From: Melastoma dodecandrum
Lineage: Eukaryota; Streptophyta; Magnoliopsida; Myrtales; Melastomataceae
NCBI GenBank assembly: GCA_029817715.1
Contig: JARUPY010000190.1
Span: 2,356,001 to 2,420,000, forward strand
Reading direction: 5' to 3'
Length of the DNA: 64,000 bases
The notes under the pieces are model-generated. The model was not told the DNA's origin. It searched no databases and saw only the letters and a list, made by a program, of their open reading frames with translations. Positions 25,868 through 37,739 of this stretch are shown here, piece by piece. A program made the translations under genes and the position numbers. Within the stretch, counting starts at the first letter, position 1; each line of letters starts with the position of its first letter.

Positions 25868-26165
25868 GAATTTTTATTATTACTCGGTGTAGGAACTGTT
25901 CGTATGGTGTAGAAAAATTACACCATCCATAGGTTCAACGTGAGGCGACCCTAACTTTATTATTTCCACGTCAGATTTATCTGGTTTGTCCACGTAGGAC
26001 GTCCGGAGCTCTGTTAAGTTCACGTGGGATATTTGTCTCACGTCGTCAACGATTTGTCATAAAAAAGGTAAAAAACATAAGTAGTGACATTTGTGTATAT
26101 GAAAAAAAGAAGTTGACATAAAAGAAAGTTCGTCTATAGTTACAGACATATACGTATATTTTGTC
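25868..26165 (-). repeat. Right terminal inverted repeat
   Basis: Inverted copy of 24994-25253, with an extra 40-50 bp near its inner end that partly repeats the ACACCAT block. Confidence 0.85.
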
Positions 26166-26174
26166 TAAAACTAA

Positions 26175-27607
26175 CCATATCTTCATACAAAAACTCTCGT
26201 AATTTCTATTCTTTTCGCTGTGCATTCGGGGGGCCGTGTTACCCATGCAATGCCATCAAAATCAATTATCTACGTAGTCATGTTTTAAAATAATTTTTTA
26301 GAAACATATTTCATGAAATTGAACGACAAATTTAACTCTATTAAAAATACTTTTTAAAAAATATTTCGTAAAGTAGCATTGTAACTTTTAAAATTTACTA
26401 AATAAAGTTCATAATTCGGTGATTTACCAAATATTTTCCTTACAGTTTTATTTGCCCATTTATTTTACCTATAAGAAAGTCGTTACTTGAACTAAATACT
26501 TCTTTCTTAAAGAACAAATAATGTTTAGTGTTTTTTCTCCACTCTTTATTTAAAGAATGTCGCTATTTGGTGTAACTATTTCATCATAAGGTGATTTGCG
26601 ACTTGAGTGCGATAATTCATGAATTTTGAAACTAACGAGGAGGGAGTAACATTCCTCGAATGGGGTCATGTTCGGTCGGTCGGGTGGGAGAAGTAATGAA
26701 CATTGAACGCCACTTATAAGGCCGAGAATTGAGGCCCATTCGAAGGCCCATTTTGAAGCCCATCTCGTTTTCCTTCACTCCCTAGTGAATTTTGCTCGTG
26801 TTAAAAGACACAAGAGTGTGATTAATGGTAATACGGACAAGCGAACTTATCCCGATGCTAATCTAATCACCACCCGCCAACAAAGAAAAGAAAAGAAAAA
26901 GAGACCAGATATGGCCTTTTTCCATGTAATCTCACTCTCTCCCTCGTTCTCCATAAAAGACAATAAATCTGGGTATACATCGAAATCCCACCTCTCGAAA
27001 GAGAGTACGTAACCCCTTTTTGTTTTTTAAGTTTTCGGGGGTGGAATGCTTGGAGGAGACGTGAATGTGTGATGGTGGTGGTGATGGAGAAGGGTGGAAA
27101 GACGAACGCACATGGGTGGCGATACACATGGGATGGTCTTAAGAGAGAACATGGGACATTCACTAGTCCTTGTCCTAAGAAAGACAAGGTATTCAACCAC
27201 CTCTGAGAAAACCCAAGTTGCCTCCATCAAGATCATGCCCAAAACAAAAAGAACAAGAAAAACTTATCCCCCTCCATCGAGATCTCCAGTTGTTCATCCT
27301 ATTGCATTGTCATGTTATGATGCATTTTGCAAATAGGGTTTTCTTCTAGGGGATGGTATGCTATCAATTTTGTTGGTTGTGTGTGTTTGTGTGGGGGCTG
27401 AATATTATATAAGTGGCTAGAATTGGGTTGCATTTGGTGGAATTACATCGAGGAAAACTAATCTCACGTCGGATAGAAACAAACCTGAATGAAGGTATCG
27501 ATGCTTGTCTAAACAAACTAAATAATTTGAAAAACATCCCACGTGAGTGAACCAATTGATCTTAAGATGCACGATACATGAAAAAGGTAGGGAGAGAAAA
27601 TCGTTTC

Positions 27608-27640
<33 letters not shown>

Positions 27641-28804
27641 GTCACTTGTCTTACAAGATTTATGGACCGCGAGACTCCCGATCCTTCGAATTTATTGCCT
27701 TGTTCGTCCTGGTGTCCTATTCGTTTATGGGGTTGCTTCATTGATGACCACATCACTCCATTAGAAATGAACAAAACTGTGGTGGTGGGGTTCTTTTGCT
27801 TTTTCGGCATTCATATCCGATTAAGCACTTGTTCCGCGGTCACATGCAAGAACAATTTTTGGTCGTCGTGAAAATATTTCGCAATTTAAGACACTCACTT
27901 TTAAATTTCTGAAATAATGTCCTGAATTCGGCTTTTAAAAAGTCGAATTCGAGGGACTTAAAACTTTTCATCATAGTTGGTCACCCTTATTAAAGAAATC
28001 TGAGTCATCATAAAACTCGATTTTTTAAAAGTCGAGTTTTAGACACCGGTGAAGACGAACTCAAGTCAAGCTCCATAAACTAGTCTTCTATAAAGTCGAA
28101 TTTAAGATATTATTTCATGAATTTCGAAAATAAGTGCCCTAAAATGCGAAATGTTTTCACTACTAACACTAATTAGTAACAAAAAGCCATTCTTTGGCCA
28201 TCCCAGCTTAGGAAACACAGAGAAAATCATGATCAGTCACTAAGGGAACTTTGTCAAGAGGTTCTCACATGATCCAATTTCTGGAGGCTACGTATGAAAG
28301 GGGGTGTAGTGTGGTTAGGCCGGACTGTGGAATAATAATTCCTGCCTATCAAACTCACTCAAGTCTCTCTTCTTGCATTCAAACCTTAAATTTCATGTAG
28401 GACTGGACCACTCGAATGAATAACGCTCGGCTTAGTGATCCACCCACACACATGCCTATCATTTCTCTCTGATCAAATTCGATAATGCAACTCGATTGAT
28501 GGATGCATAACATTATTACGTTATCATGATAAGCTTACATTCGGTTGTTATACGTGGATCAATATAGGATCTCTATGTAGCGTACAAGTATTAAGTTGCC
28601 CCGGCCGTGCTGCATTTCGTGAAGTAATGTGCCACCCGGTGATATACGGAACCCGTCCCGCTCGTCGGACTTGACCGCGTCATCGTATTGCTCGTCGCGA
28701 GGCAGGCTCTCCTAACGGCAGTTTCCTCGCACTCAAATAGGTTTAAGTTCCAGGAGGGTGGGGGGATTGGTAGTTACAACAGGACAGTTGGTGTTAAGGT
28801 TGTC
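26175..28804. other. Intergenic spacer with ATT repeat and AACTCG palindromes
   Basis: No supported gene. It contains a TTA/ATT microsatellite (27609-27641) and two A/T-centred palindromes of the AACTCG type (27926-27952 and 28012-28040). The right end is the upstream region of the pectate lyase gene. Confidence 0.55.
27609..27641. repeat. ATT trinucleotide microsatellite
   Basis: About eleven ATT units in tandem. Confidence 0.9.
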
Positions 28805-28812
28805 TATAAAAG
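28805..28812 (+). promoter_or_regulatory. TATA box of the pectate lyase gene
   Basis: TATAAAAG lies 90 bp upstream of the ATG at 28902, implying a 5' leader of about 60 nt. Confidence 0.75.
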
Positions 28813-28901
28813 GGAGTCGGTCTCACTTTTACACATTACTTTACAGCAGGCAGGCAGTTGGGCCTCCAACCATTTTTCCTTTGCATTCTTGTCCGTCGCC
28901 A

Positions 28902-30746
28902 ATGGAGGCCCTCCGAAAGAGGTTCCTTGCTGTCCCCCTCCCCCTCCTCCTCCTCCTCGCCCTCACCTCGCTCGTGATTCCGGCGGTACGCGGAGGAGAT
29001 GCCGTTTCTTCCCCAATGTGAGTTTGCTTCCTTTGACCTCCCTCCCCTCAGTTTTAACCGGTTCCGGAAGGTCACTTCGTTGTACATTTGGTCTCGGTTT
29101 CGTTGTTTCTTCTCACCGTCGATATACCGGGGTGGAAAGTCCTGTGGTTGTACGCCTTTCCGCTATTAAGTTAAACGTCATGCATCGGATGTGGACCACT
29201 GGACCACATGGGAATGCCTTCTGCCTTGTAAAGATGGGGCGAAAGTGACTCCTTTTCTGTATGATTTTTACCGACAGTAATGAAATAATGAAGAATGTGC
29301 GTCGGTTATTGACAGCGTTCAAGAGGCCGGCTCGAAGAATGATGCTGCCGTAGATGACCCCGACAAGGTCGCTACAGATGTCGAATTGTAAGTTCCGAGT
29401 TTAACTAGCTGTGTTTGTTGGGATGATACAGAGCAATGATACTGATTATGGAGTTCTGTTCTTGTTTCTTGCCAGGATCATACGCAATAGCACTGGTAGG
29501 AGAAATTTAGGATATTTCTTGTGCGGCACGGGCAATCCGATCGATGACTGCTGGAGGTGCGACCCAAACTGGCACCTCAACCGGAAGCGGCTTGCAGACT
29601 GTGGCATCGGGTTCGGCCGCAATGCCGTCGGAGGCCGTGACGGGAAATTTTACGTAGTGACAGACCCCGCTGATGACGATCCCGTGAACCCGAGGCCGGG
29701 AACCCTGAGGCACGCTGTCATCCAGGACGAGCCGCTCTGGATCGTGTTCCAGAGGGACATGGTAATACAGCTGAAGCAGGAGCTGATCATGAACAGCTTC
29801 AAGACCATAGATGGGCGTGGCGCGAATGTACACATCGCAAACGGCGCCTGCATCACCATCCAATTCGTCACCAATGTCATCATCCATGGTCTTCATATCC
29901 ATGACTGCAAACCCACCGGCAACGCAATGGTCAGGAGCTCCCCAAGTCACTTCGGCTGGAGGACCATGGCCGATGGTGATGCCGTGTCTATCTTTGGGTC
30001 CAGTCACATTTGGGTCGATCACAACTCCCTCTCTAATTGCGCCGATGGTCTCGTCGACGCAGTCATGGGTTCAACTGCCATAACAGTCTCGAACAACTAC
30101 TTCACTCATCATAACGAGGTTTGTAATGGTAACAGAATCCCCTCTTTCGCTTCCCTGGAATTCCGTGACTCGAGATTGACAGTCCTGTTGAACATAACAA
30201 ACAGGTAATGCTGCTGGGGCACAGCGACACTTACGTGGCCGACAAGCAAATGCAAGTGACCATTGCGTACAACCATTTCGGTGAAGGGCTAATCCAGAGG
30301 ATGCCGAGGTATGTAACGATGTAGACTTCTTCTGAAATAGGCCTCGGACTAATGGGTCAATTGTGGCTTCTTACTCTGCTTTCAGGTGTAGACACGGTTA
30401 CTTTCACGTGGTGAACAATGACTACACTCACTGGGAGATGTATGCAATCGGAGGGAGTGCCGAGCCAACCATCAACAGCCAGGGGAACCGCTACACTGCT
30501 CCGGTCAACCCCTTCGCTAAGGAAGTGACTAAGAGGGTGGATACTGCCGAAAACCAATGGCACGGCTGGAATTGGAGATCCGAGGGCGATCTCCTTCTGA
30601 ATGGTGCGTTCTTCACCCCATCCGGTTCAGGGGCCTCCGGAAGCTACGCCAGGGCTTCGAGCTTGGGAGCCAAGTCTTCTTCCCTGGTTGCCTCCATGAC
30701 TTCCAACGCTGGGGCCCTCCCCTGTCGCACTGGACTGGCCTGCTAA
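28902..30746 (+). CDS. Pectate lyase, secreted, five exons
   Basis: Polysaccharide lyase family 1 enzyme that cleaves de-esterified pectin by beta-elimination in the cell wall with calcium. Exons 28902-29017, 29316-29387, 29476-30118, 30205-30308, 30386-30746 give about 431 residues in continuous phase. A signal peptide is clear: basic start MEALRKR, a run of Leu, then cleavage near AVRGG. The mature part has the family N-terminus ([15 protein letters not shown]), the calcium/substrate region ([20 protein letters not shown]), [14 protein letters not shown] and the catalytic Arg region [20 protein letters not shown], ending [11 protein letters not shown] possible N-glycosylation site is in RNSTGRR. 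Intron 1 has several candidate acceptors; I used the one at 29315 because it keeps [12 protein letters not shown] in frame. It looks intact. Confidence 0.94.
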
Positions 30747-32159
30747 ACCCGCATCCCTTACGTTCCAAGCGCCGTATAAAACTATACGCACATACATCTG
30801 TAGATAACACAAACACCGGGAAACTCAAATTTCGCGCTGCACAGACAGACATCCATCCATCCTCGGATTATTTTTTCTTTTCCTTTTTTTCTCCCTTCCC
30901 TTCTCTTAAAAACTTATTTTGATTTCTTCAACCTTGGCCGGCTACGAGCGACGGACGCTGCGGGGCCATCGCCGAAGGGTTCTCGGTTACTGCACTTGTG
31001 GTGTTCAGTATAGTACTAGGAAATTTAGTACAATCCATGATCACATGTAAGAAGCAAATGGTGATCTTATTGTAGGCCTGGCCATATTTTGTTATTCTAC
31101 CTTTAAGTTCATTAAGAATCTACAGTAAAGCATTCTTCATTCAAGTTTCTTCCCAAAGTGGGTGTCGTTTGATTGTAACCAGGGAGAATGTGAAGCTGAG
31201 AGAAACGAAGCGAAAGGAGAGACTCGTGTTCCAAGAGGATAGGAAGCAATGGAAATTACACGTGAGATCGGCCCCCCCCCGCTGATCTCTGTCATCGGCA
31301 TGTGGGGGAGCTCTTCTCGTTCTGTAGGCTTCCGAGTTTGCATCCCAGATGCGACAGTGTGTGGGAGGGACATCATGTTTTCATTGCACATGCACTACCA
31401 CATGCACATGCACTTGAAACCCAACTTCCACCTTGTAATCTTGTGGCCCTCGTGGACGTACTTTTGTCACCACCTAGTTAATTCAATAACCTCTTCCCAT
31501 TGAATCCAAAAGATAAAGTCGGATACCACGTGGGTCCACGGCATTCGGACAAAACCTCCCCGCGGCATTCATGACCAAACTTACCCTTAGCATGTGTTTG
31601 TGGACAGGGAGTTACGAAGGAAAGAGACACTCGACATCCTCTTCCATTCTCATTGGTAGGCACGACAGTCTACGCCAACTGAACCAAATTGCCTGGAAAG
31701 GTCTCAAGGAGAAAGAGTGCAAATAACAGAATGCACCAAACATTGCCCTAAACTGAAGAGTCTACATGTGATATATTTTTTTGGTACCAAACTCACCTTT
31801 TGACTGTGTTTCTAAACATTGCAGTCTCTTACCTAAGTGCTTCCCCAATCCATCCAAAGAAGCGTTACTACCTGGTTTTTCATTCCAGACATTTGTCTCC
31901 ATTGAGAATATCATATGGAAAAATCTCAAGCTAACATAGCGGAATATCTGAGCGACTCTACAAAGGAATGCTGCAATAAATGGATATCCAAGTTCATATA
32001 GAGAGATTTCTGAAGCATACGACACGTAAAAAGTACACAAGTTCATGATTACCAGCATGGCGTTACGCCTTGCTTTTCCAATTTGATACAACCAATGAAG
32101 AACGCCGTGCTCCTACATGGGAAACTCATATGCGCGAGAGGCAACAAATGTCTCGGGTG
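30747..32159. other. 3' regions of pectate lyase and ITP pyrophosphatase
   Basis: 1.4 kb between two convergent genes. It includes a C-run near 31267 and ordinary unique-looking sequence; no domain or transposon signature seen. Confidence 0.5.
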
Positions 32160-33910
32160 TCAAGAGCGAAAGATGTAACCAGACTCTGCAAAATGAGATT
32201 TAACCAGATCAAGAGCCTTTGACCGGTGTGATATCTTGTTCTTCTCTTCCTTGGGCATTTCTGCATAGCTACAACCATCCAGGAAGGTACACTCTAAGTC
32301 TTTAGTATATCATCGGAATGCAGATTGCCAAAGAGAAAATGTCATCTTACGTCTGGTCGTAGCCCTCGGGTTGGAATATAGGGTCCCAGCCAAAGTCGTT
32401 GGGTCCTCTTGGAGGAACAATCTTCCCCTGAGATCCCAGACAACCAGTTTAGAAATAAGCAACAGGAAAGAAGATAAAATTTACAAAGACAACTTGACTT
32501 GACTTAAATCTAAGAAATTCAAACAAAAAGACCAAATATTGCCTAACGTTCCTCCACAAGACCAAATAAAGGCAAGCTGTTTCTCTACTATCGATAATTA
32601 TGTTCTAATAATTAACAAGGAGACAAAAGCTCTTGCTGGGCCATCTTACCTCAGTCTTTCCAAGAAATGTTATAGGTTCACTATCTGGGCCTAATGCAAA
32701 AGAGAAGGCACACAAAGCATACGCTGATTTATCTTCATATGCCATGAGCAGGTTGTTCAAACCTGAAACCATCAACATTGAGTAGCATCACTCAAAACGA
32801 AACTTCGAATTAGAGGAAAGAAGGAACAAAAAAGTTGAGCATAAATACCTTCATGGCCAATCTTTTGTAGAAACCACTTGCTGCGCTTCAAGAAAACAAA
32901 TTCAAGGAAAACTCGTTAGAAAATCCTGCTATCAGGTACACAATAATAAAACAGAAACAGTCGGTAAGCATCACTTCTTAGAAGGAATGGAGATTTACAA
33001 TAAACATTAACAACATGGAAAAAGATAATAATGTGCCACAAATAGCCATCCAGGGTCACGTCCACAGGCATGATAATTATGTAACAGCCTACGCAAAACA
33101 AATAGAAATAAAAGAGAATCCATATCTAAATCGCAAAGCCTAAGTGCAAAGCAAGCCAGTCTTAGTTTCCGGACAGAACCACTAACTCCTACAAACAAAG
33201 GCTTGAATCAGACGCACCCTCCATCTCTAGCTAAACCTTAGTTACTCAAGGACATGAACTTCAGAGACGAATGACACCAAAAGCAAGATATGACACCTCC
33301 GACATGAAGCCAGGTAGAGGCCAAAGATAACTCACATGTAAGGCCCTGCAGCCATAGGAAGTCGCGCAAGGATCCAAAACAACATTAATTAGTCCGGGCA
33401 TGGGCATCAAGATCCAAGCGACAGACATGGCAATCAAAACATACCAGGGAGACCCTTGAGGGCATTGAAGCAGAGGCACGTATCTTCGACCAGCACCGGC
33501 CCGTCCACCTTTCGCCAATCACCCAACAACACGAGCTTGCAATCACAAAGTAGAAGAAGAAACGAAACGAAACAAACAAACAAAACAAAACCGGAGATTT
33601 ACCCTGAGAGCGGCGAGGCGCGCCTTCTCCTTGGAAATGTCCTCAGGCTCCCCCTGCAACTCCGGCACTAACAAAAAGACGGAAAACCACGATCACGCTA
33701 TAAACGCCACAACCGAAACAAATCCTAAAACCTAAACCCTAAGAAAAACCAGAAAAGAATGGATTTACGGTCGAGCTTGACGGATTGGAAGGGAACGGAG
33801 TTGCCGAGAATGGCGCGGACTTCCTCCAGCTTCTTTGCGTTCCCCGTAACGAACGTCACCGGCTTCCCGAGCACTATTCCCGACGCTTTCGCCGCCATGG
33901 CAGTGGCCAT
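32160..33910 (-). CDS. ITPA: Inosine triphosphate pyrophosphatase, multi-exon
   Basis: House-cleaning enzyme (HAM1/ITPA family) that hydrolyses ITP, dITP and XTP to monophosphates, keeping deaminated purines out of nucleic acids; cytosolic in most plants. The predicted protein is about 203 residues, normal for the family. Start chosen at [11 protein letters not shown] (33910); an in-frame Met at 33964 would add 18 residues. Motifs: substrate loop [40 protein letters not shown] across four exons, [25 protein letters not shown] and [11 protein letters not shown]. The codons for PYI come from a 10-nt exon at 33336-33345 flanked by AG and GTGAG; without it the frame is lost. Every exon phase I checked is consistent, so the gene appears functional. 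Confidence 0.92.
33336..33345 (-). other. Likely 10-nt micro-exon of ITPA
   Basis: Minus-strand GGCCTTACAT, preceded by CTGCAG and followed by GTGAGT. It completes a Gly codon and supplies Pro-Tyr and two bases of Ile, joining LPG to IKWFLQKIG in frame. Confidence 0.75.
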
Positions 33911-34262
33911 CTGAGATTGAGAGAGAGAGCGAGCTTTCCGGCGAGCTCGGCCAGTCCCAGCCAAATCCCACTCACTCTTCCGTTTCTCTAAATATTACTA
34001 AACAATCCTTATATTTACTCAGTTATTTCAATTTAGTCCACATTTTGCTTGCCTTCGATTGATACCATCCAATTTCAGTTAGCAAAGATTTTATTAGCTC
34101 AAATTCATTTGACAATGAAAATTATACGAGTCGTTTTTCTTCTCATGGTGCGATCTTATAACATAACATTGCATGAAAGGGAACGTGTCATTATAGCTAA
34201 GTTTGGTCACATTTTGTGAACATGATCGAGGAATGAGGCCTAGTATGATGCCTTTTGAAGCT

Positions 34263-34828
34263 TCATTTCCCGACAACCTTGTCCTTGATTATCTCCATCG
34301 TAGCCTTGGCGGCGTTTGACGCCCCCGAGATGAGCGTATCCTTTGCTTTCCCTTTGACCGCGTCCGTGCATTCCGTCACCTTTTCGCTCACCACGTTTGT
34401 CATCTTGCTTATCTGTGTTCAGAGACTCACCGTTTCGGACGAATCGAGAACAACATTTCCCGGCGATATAACCCCCAAGAATATCACTCTTACCGTGTCC
34501 GCCGTAGATTTAGTGGCGTCGGTGATCACTCTCGCCGTCTTCTTGACCTCCTCAGCAGTGTCCTTCACAGCCTCTGCGGCCTCCTGCTTCTTCTGGCTCG
34601 TCTCCCTTGATTCCTTCTCCTTTGGCGACTATCACGAAACACGACCCCGGGGGATCAAAACTGAATCAGGAAGTCCATGAAATACAGCAGAGGCGGCTGC
34701 TGGTGTTTTACCTTGGAAAGAGTACTCGCTGTGGCTAACTTGTAACCTTTCGTGGCGCGTGCCGGTCCATTGCTCACTTCGTCAGCAAAAACGCGGCGAA
34801 GGCAGGGAATGGCTCTCGAGTACGACAT
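34263..34828 (-). CDS. Small LEA-like protein, three exons
   Basis: Exons 34828..34712, 34628..34494 and 34412..34263 give 133 residues. The start MSYSRAIPCLRRVFADEVSN is basic and lacks acidic residues at the beginning, as in mitochondrial presequences. The centre and end (KEKESRETSQKKQEAAEAVK; DTAEEVKKTARVITDATK; SGASNAAKATMEIIKDKV) are Ala/Lys/Glu/Thr-rich amphipathic-helix repeats of late embryogenesis abundant type, resembling small plant LEA-like proteins such as Arabidopsis At4g13230. LEA proteins protect membranes and enzymes during drying. Start is the Met nearest the conserved block; longer in-frame extensions exist upstream. Mitochondrial location is inferred. Confidence 0.75.
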
Positions 34829-35764
34829 GTCTGATCGTTCTTTTGTGGTGTTTTCGACAGCTGATGGTAATGAAATGAAGGGATGTTCTTCGGAAGTTAT
34901 ACTGGGAATAGGAGAGAAGGGAGGGTTACAGGTGGTTAGTGGGGAGTGAGTTCCTCCATTTTTATTGGACGAGTAGACATTTCCACCACCAATTAAAATG
35001 CACGTTTTGACCGACACGTTCCGAGTTGTTGTTCTTTTTAATTTCGAAAAAGGAAATAAACTTGGCCATTGATAGATATACTTTGTAGTCTAATGCTTCA
35101 TCATTTTTGAGTTGGAGATGTCTCCATAAAGTTTTATGGATTTTTAGAAATTTTTCTATTTTTTGATGTATCTACTTTTAATTCATATGGAATTAGGAAT
35201 TCGCCCGGATGTTTCGGGCCAATTTCTCATCATGCTTGGGCTTTATATGCATTCTTAGACCCGTTTTTCTTTCGGTTTTCATTATCCCATTAGGGCCTTT
35301 GACTCTTTCGTTGTTGGGTTTGCAGCTGTGAGTGACTCATCCTCCTCGCAAATCTCAGACTTGACTTGAGATTCGTGGTCAACTGTTACACACCATTAGA
35401 ATGAGCCCTTGAAGACGGTTCTCAAGACTTTGGCATGTGGGAAACCATGGAGGAAACACTTCACTAGAGCGGTCTTTAACTTTTATTGCTCGTTCAACAT
35501 TGGACCCTCCCGATGGGCTTCAAGTACATGAGGTAAGGTGAACACTTTCTAGATTCCAATCCCTGGGCCACGAACATCATCATTCTCCATTCTCTTTGAT
35601 CTACATACTTAATTGTGATTATATTTGTGTGATGGCATGTTATCACATTACACGAGTTCGAGTCCAATGTTTATAACCATAATTCTTTTTTAGAGCATTG
35701 TCACCTTTTGCATGCGAGAGCTGAAACCCCTAGGTCTCTCTCTGTTTTTCTGATTTTAAACATA
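34829..35764. other. Promoter of the LEA-like gene and AT-rich spacer
   Basis: No gene recognised. The left end must hold the LEA-like promoter; the rest is AT-rich and leads into a decayed copia relic. Confidence 0.4.
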
Positions 35765-35765
35765 G

Positions 35766-37200
35766 ATGATGCCCTTACAAAAGCTGTATTTACGTAAGAG
35801 TCTTCCACCTATGAAGAAACATCAAAGCATAAGGTATGACAAAAGGAAATGTGTGAAGAAATCTGTGCGTCAGAAGAAAAACAGACTTGGGATTTGCTAC
35901 TCAAATTTAGTGAAATTAGACCCATCTCCTACAAATGGGTGTAAAATGTGAATACGTGCCAAGGTGGAATAGTGGAAAGGTACAAGGCTCGAGACCTTCA
36001 GCAAAGTTGGGAAGACTACAACTTTTCAAGTTTAGTTCGCACTAGCAGCAAATAAGTCTAGAAAGCTCTAGCAGATGAATGTGAAGAATGTATTCCTATA
36101 TGAAGAGCTGAATCTACGATCTATACAGGACAACCACATAGTGTTGCAGACAAGAATCATCCCAAATACATCTGCAAAGCTGAGGAAACCGTTGTATGAG
36201 TTAAATCAAGCACCATGGGCACTGTACAAGATTGGAGAATTCCAAATCCATTGCGGATATACGCTCGCCGTAGTTGACTCAAGCATCTTCGTCAAAGTTA
36301 GAGAAGAAAAGATTGTAATAGTACTTGTGTACACGAACGATCTCATTATCACTGGAGATGATAATACATAGATCAAGTAGATCAACCAAAATTTGTCTAT
36401 GCAGTTCCACATAAAAGAGCTTGAAGAATTGAAGCACTTTTTGTGATTAGAAGTTGAACGGGTTCTGGAAGGCTTATTTGTGTACCAAGAGAAATATTCA
36501 AGAGAGTTACTAAAGAAGTATGGAATGTTAAAGGGCAAGATCATATTGATACCTATTGATTTCAACACCGAGTTAAATGTAGGATATGATCTTGAGGAGC
36601 CGACGATGTATTAAGCTGGTAGGTAATCTGATTTGCTTAACACAATACATGGTTGAATATCTCTTACGTAGTTAGTCTGGTACGTTGGTTAATGCAATCA
36701 CCTAAGAGGCCCATCTCGAAGCAACATGAAAGATACTGAGATATATCAAAGGTACCATGGGTTATGGAGTATTATTAAAAAAAGATGAAGATTGCAAACT
36801 GGTTGGATACTGTGATGCCGACTACAGTTGCGGTCGCAACACTATAAGAACAACTATATAATACATTTTTATTGATACGGGTGGATCATGGTGTAACAAA
36901 CGTCAGCCGACAATTTCACTATCTACGACAGAAGCAGAGTACAGAGTTGCCGTGACCACAACTCAAGAAGTTGCATGGCTTCTGCATCTCATGAGAGACC
37001 TTCATCAGAAAACTATATATGCTATATCGCAATCATGCGAAAGCCGCTCCATGATCTAACTTCTCGAAAATCCAGTGATTCGTACAAGAACCAAGTATAT
37101 GAAGGTCCACTATCACTTTTTAAGAAAGAAGGTATTACAAAAATAAATCAGACTGCAATACCTAGGAACGGAATATCAAATCCTCGCCACAGGTCTTAGC
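35766..37200 (+). pseudogene. Decayed Ty1/copia pol relic
   Basis: Discontinuous plus-strand frames show copia reverse transcriptase and RNase H: KPLYELNQAPWALYK (near 36190), VLVYTNDLIITGDDN (YVDD-like, near 36330), FLVYQEKYSRELLKKYGM, RYIKGTMGYGVL, GYCDADYSCG and STTEAEYRVAVTTTQEVAWL (near 36925), then NPVIRTRTKYMKVHYHF. Many stops and frameshifts; no LTRs recognised nearby. An old insertion. Confidence 0.88.
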
Positions 37201-37413
37201 TCAAGCAAACTTAATGAATTCAGAGCCAACTTGGAATGATCAAAAGAATAAGTAGCCGAATTTCCTCTGTCTTTGGATGATAGTTCTCAGTGGTCGCGAG
37301 TTTGGAGCTTCCGAAATCCAACATTCTCATCAGTGCCACTCGATTGGTATAAACCATCACTCTCAAACAAGAACACACACATATATACAATTGGCTTTAG
37401 CATTTCATGTTGC

Positions 37414-37720
37414 TATCTATGATCGGACGCGTCCCGAGGAGCCAGACGAGCCATCAGAACAAGACAGGGAGGTTGCCGAAAGAAAAACCGAAATCCGTTA
37501 TGCTATTTTGTATTTTTTTTATCTGACGTTTCTTATACACCAGACTAGATATCAAGGGGGCCTTAGTTGGGCTCTAACCCATTTAATTACAACCTTGGCC
37601 CGTTCTATCCTTAAACTATTTCTATGCGTTTTGTTCCTCTGTTTCGCCAACATCAATAGCCTTCCCCCTATTAACAGAGTCAGCCTTCCTCCTCTCTTCT
37701 TCTCGATTTGTTTCTTCACA
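37414..37720 (-). repeat. 3' LTR of the copia element
   Basis: 307 bp; begins TGTGAAGAAAC on the coding strand. Its far end reads TA on the plus strand where the other LTR has TG, a mutated terminus. Confidence 0.92.
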
Positions 37721-37739
37721 CTCCCCCTCAAGATGAGCA

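Larger units (their letters stand above)
24994..26165. mobile_element. Long-TIR DNA element carrying an SRP54 fragment (Pack-MULE-like)
   Basis: Two arms of about 250 bp are inverted copies of each other, ending in GGCAAAATATACG on the left (from 24994) and its near complement on the right (to 26165). The outer 9 bp on each side (24985-24993 and 26166-26174) match at 7 of 9 positions, compatible with a decayed 9-bp target duplication. No transposase is present. The roughly 650-bp centre contains a captured SRP54 gene start. Long TIRs, 9-bp duplication and a host gene fragment together fit a Mutator-like Pack-MULE; family assignment is inferred. Confidence 0.8.
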
